Of a DNA stretch of 64,000 nucleotides, positions 62,448 through 64,000 are shown one piece after another. Position 1 is the stretch's first letter, and every line of letters starts with the position of its first letter. The notes under the pieces are model-generated. The model searched no databases. It was not told where the DNA came from and was given only the letters and a program-made list of their open reading frames with translations. The position numbers and the translations under genes were made by a program. Origin of the DNA: Prosthecobacter dejongeii (GTDB lineage: Bacteria; Verrucomicrobiota; Verrucomicrobiia; Verrucomicrobiales; Verrucomicrobiaceae); assembly GCF_014203045.1 (NCBI RefSeq), contig NZ_JACHIF010000003.1, positions 434,001 through 498,000 of the forward strand, in the 5' to 3' direction.

Positions 62448-64000
62448 ATGGCTGATTTGACATCGCAAGACACCTCCTGGACACACGCGCTGGCGGATTT
62501 CCTCCTCGATCAGCAAGGGGTGGAGGCCATTCGTCTGAATCCTGAAGAGCGCAGTGTTCAAATCGCCACGCTGGGGCAGGTCGATACCGCACTGCTCCAG
62601 GCGCAGCTCAATGAAGTGCTGCGAGCCCTGGATGCGGAAACGCGGCCTAGCTCTTCCAACGCAACGGTGAGCGGCCTCACGCTGACCCGTAAAGAAGGCG
62701 CACTAACTCTACAAAAACCGAGCTGCATCACGGCTCCGCGTTTTTGGAAATGGCGTGATTTCGAATGGCCTGCAGCCGAGGAAATCGAGCAACAAAGTGC
62801 GGAGGAATGGAAGGAGATGGCCGTTCAGGCTGCCATCTGCGGAGTGACGCTTGTGAGTGGATTGCTCGCAGAAAAGGTTTTTTCTTCGCCTGCTTGGTTG
62901 GTGCAAAGTTTGTTCGGCATCGCTCTCGTCAGTGGTGGCTGGGATGCGGCCAAGGATGCGTGGGAAAACCTCAAGGAAAAGCGCCTGGACGTTCACTTCC
63001 TCATGCTGGCTGTGGCAGCGGGCACGGTGGCTATCGGGGCCTGGGAGGAAGGGGCTCTGCTTTTGTTTCTTTTCTCCACTTCAGGTGCTTTAGAGCATTA
63101 CGTTCTGCACCGCACCCATCGCGAGATTAATGCCCTTACGAAGGCGGCCCCGAAACATGCGCGTGTGATGCTGCCAGATGGCAAAACCGAAGAGCGTGCA
63201 GTTTCCGCTCTTCGAATTGGCGATGTCCTGCAAGTACGTCCGGCAGAGCTTTTCCCCGTGGATGGCACCATCACTCTGGGAGAGTCTGCGGCTGATGAAT
63301 CTACCCTAACAGGCGAGGCGGTACCGATTGACAAAGGTGTCGGGGCCGAGGTCTTCGGCGGAACCCTGAATCTCTGGGGCCTCGTTCAGATGCGAGTGGA
63401 CCGTCTTGCCACCCAGAGTGCGTTGGCGAAGATCATCACCATGATCCAGAACGCCCAGCATCTGCGGGCTCCGAGCCAGCGTTTCACAGATCGTTTTGGC
63501 ACCAACTACACGCTGCTGACGCTCGCGACTGTGGCGACCATGTTCTTGGTCTGGTGGCTCGCCCTCGGCATCCTCCCATTTGAGAATACGGAGGTTTCGA
63601 AGTCAGCCTTTTATCGGGCCATGACACTCCTGGTCGTCATGAGTCCTTGTGCTCTCGTTCTCTCCATTCCCTCCGCCATTTTGGCGGCCATCGCTTGGGG
63701 GGCGCGGCGTGGTATTCTCTTTCGTGGTGGTGCTGCCATCGAAAAATTGGCCGAGGTGGATGTCATTGCCATGGATAAAACGGGTACGCTGACAGAAGGC
63801 AATTTGAAGGTAGCACTGGTGGAAAGCTTCCCTCCAGGGCATGAGACCGATGTGCTGCGTCTGTGCGTGACGCTGGATGCCAATTCAAATCACCCCATCG
63901 CCCACGCCATCACGCGTCATGCCAAAGAGCTGGGGATCGAACCCGGTGAGTTGCTGGAGTTTCAGTCCATTCCAGGGCAGGGGCTGCGTGGCCTAACCAA
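62448..64000 (+). CDS. Heavy-metal P1B-type ATPase, 3' truncated by window edge
   Basis: At least 517 residues are visible from the ATG at 62448, and the frame continues past the right edge. An N-terminal HMA-like region (about 1-70) lacks a CxxC metal motif. Transmembrane helices, the actuator TGE at 288, the membrane metal motif SPC (residues 399-401) and the phosphorylation motif DKTGTLTEG (Asp 443) follow, with an NHPIAHAI His-Pro motif soon after. The SPC motif is typical of the P1B-4 group (Co/Zn/Ni/Fe-type export) rather than CPC copper or zinc pumps; the transported ion is not certain. Confidence 0.9.
   Translation, partial: MADLTSQDTSWTHALADFLLDQQGVEAIRLNPEERSVQIATLGQVDTALLQAQLNEVLRALDAETRPSSSNATVSGLTLTRKEGALTLQKPSCITAPRFWKWRDFEWPAAEEIEQQSAEEWKEMAVQAAICGVTLVSGLLAEKVFSSPAWLVQSLFGIALVSGGWDAAKDAWENLKEKRLDVHFLMLAVAAGTVAIGAWEEGALLLFLFSTSGALEHYVLHRTHREINALTKAAPKHARVMLPDGKTEERAVSALRIGDVLQVRPAELFPVDGTITLGESAADESTLTGEAVPIDKGVGAEVFGGTLNLWGLVQMRVDRLATQSALAKIITMIQNAQHLRAPSQRFTDRFGTNYTLLTLATVATMFLVWWLALGILPFENTEVSKSAFYRAMTLLVVMSPCALVLSIPSAILAAIAWGARRGILFRGGAAIEKLAEVDVIAMDKTGTLTEGNLKVALVESFPPGHETDVLRLCVTLDANSNHPIAHAITRHAKELGIEPGELLEFQSIPGQGLRGLT

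Overview
The window looks like a chromosomal segment of a GC-rich, heterotrophic Verrucomicrobiota bacterium, most likely near Prosthecobacter/Verrucomicrobium. The basis is family content: a cytochrome-DUF1549-DUF1553 protein, a Tat-exported DUF1552 protein, a 'membrane-bound dehydrogenase'-cytochrome c fusion, a DUF1080 sugar hydrolase, Tat-exported Gfo/Idh/MocA and FAD oxidoreductases, and many secreted proteins. No rRNA, tRNA, CRISPR, phage or IS gene was seen. Two genes are cut by the window edges: the dabA-like gene on the left and a metal P-type ATPase on the right.

Layout. 0-5.5 kb: a DabA-like inorganic-carbon uptake gene followed by two Complex-I-like antiporter subunits. 5.5-9.7 kb: a coiled-coil membrane protein, two convergent Gfo/Idh/MocA oxidoreductases and a Cdd1-like HhH protein. 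9.8-10.9 kb: two related secreted His/Tyr-rich proteins. 11-16 kb: dxr, cdsA, glnB (with a possible sigma-54 promoter), a PIN-PhoH ATPase and an EF-hand protein. 16-26 kb: DUF1549/1553 protein, TerC, L,D-transpeptidase, esterase, RND/MMPL exporter and MFS transporter. 26-31.3 kb (all minus): anti-sigma-like protein, HIT, nrdR, a rhomboid-like protein without catalytic residues, apbE, and a lower-GC two-gene module of unknown function. 31.4-37 kb: serA, DUF1080, histidine phosphatase, PPP phosphatase and a LysR regulator. 37-41 kb: a BPSS1187-type hydrolase and a large cytochrome-c dehydrogenase. 41-50.7 kb: pheA, an unknown protein, an APC permease, an ECF sigma/anti-sigma/PDZ operon, a Lon-N protein, DUF4407 and a beta-CASP nuclease. 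51-55 kb: gpmI, a DapA-like aldolase and a cysteine desulfurase. 55-62.4 kb: two paralogous FAD oxidoreductases on either side of VOC/WYL genes and an AAA ATPase, then DUF1552. 62.4 kb to the end: the P-type ATPase.

Biology. Housekeeping functions (isoprenoid, phospholipid, serine and phenylalanine synthesis, glycolysis, nitrogen sensing, NrdR) are mixed with export-heavy saprophytic functions. The least explained parts are the 29.3-31.3 kb module, the ATPase at 58 kb with its AT-rich palindrome and direct repeats, the two-antiporter Dab operon, and three families of intergenic hairpin repeats (7.9/42.8 kb, 36.8-37.2 kb, 53.5 kb) that resemble REP/BIME or fold-back elements.
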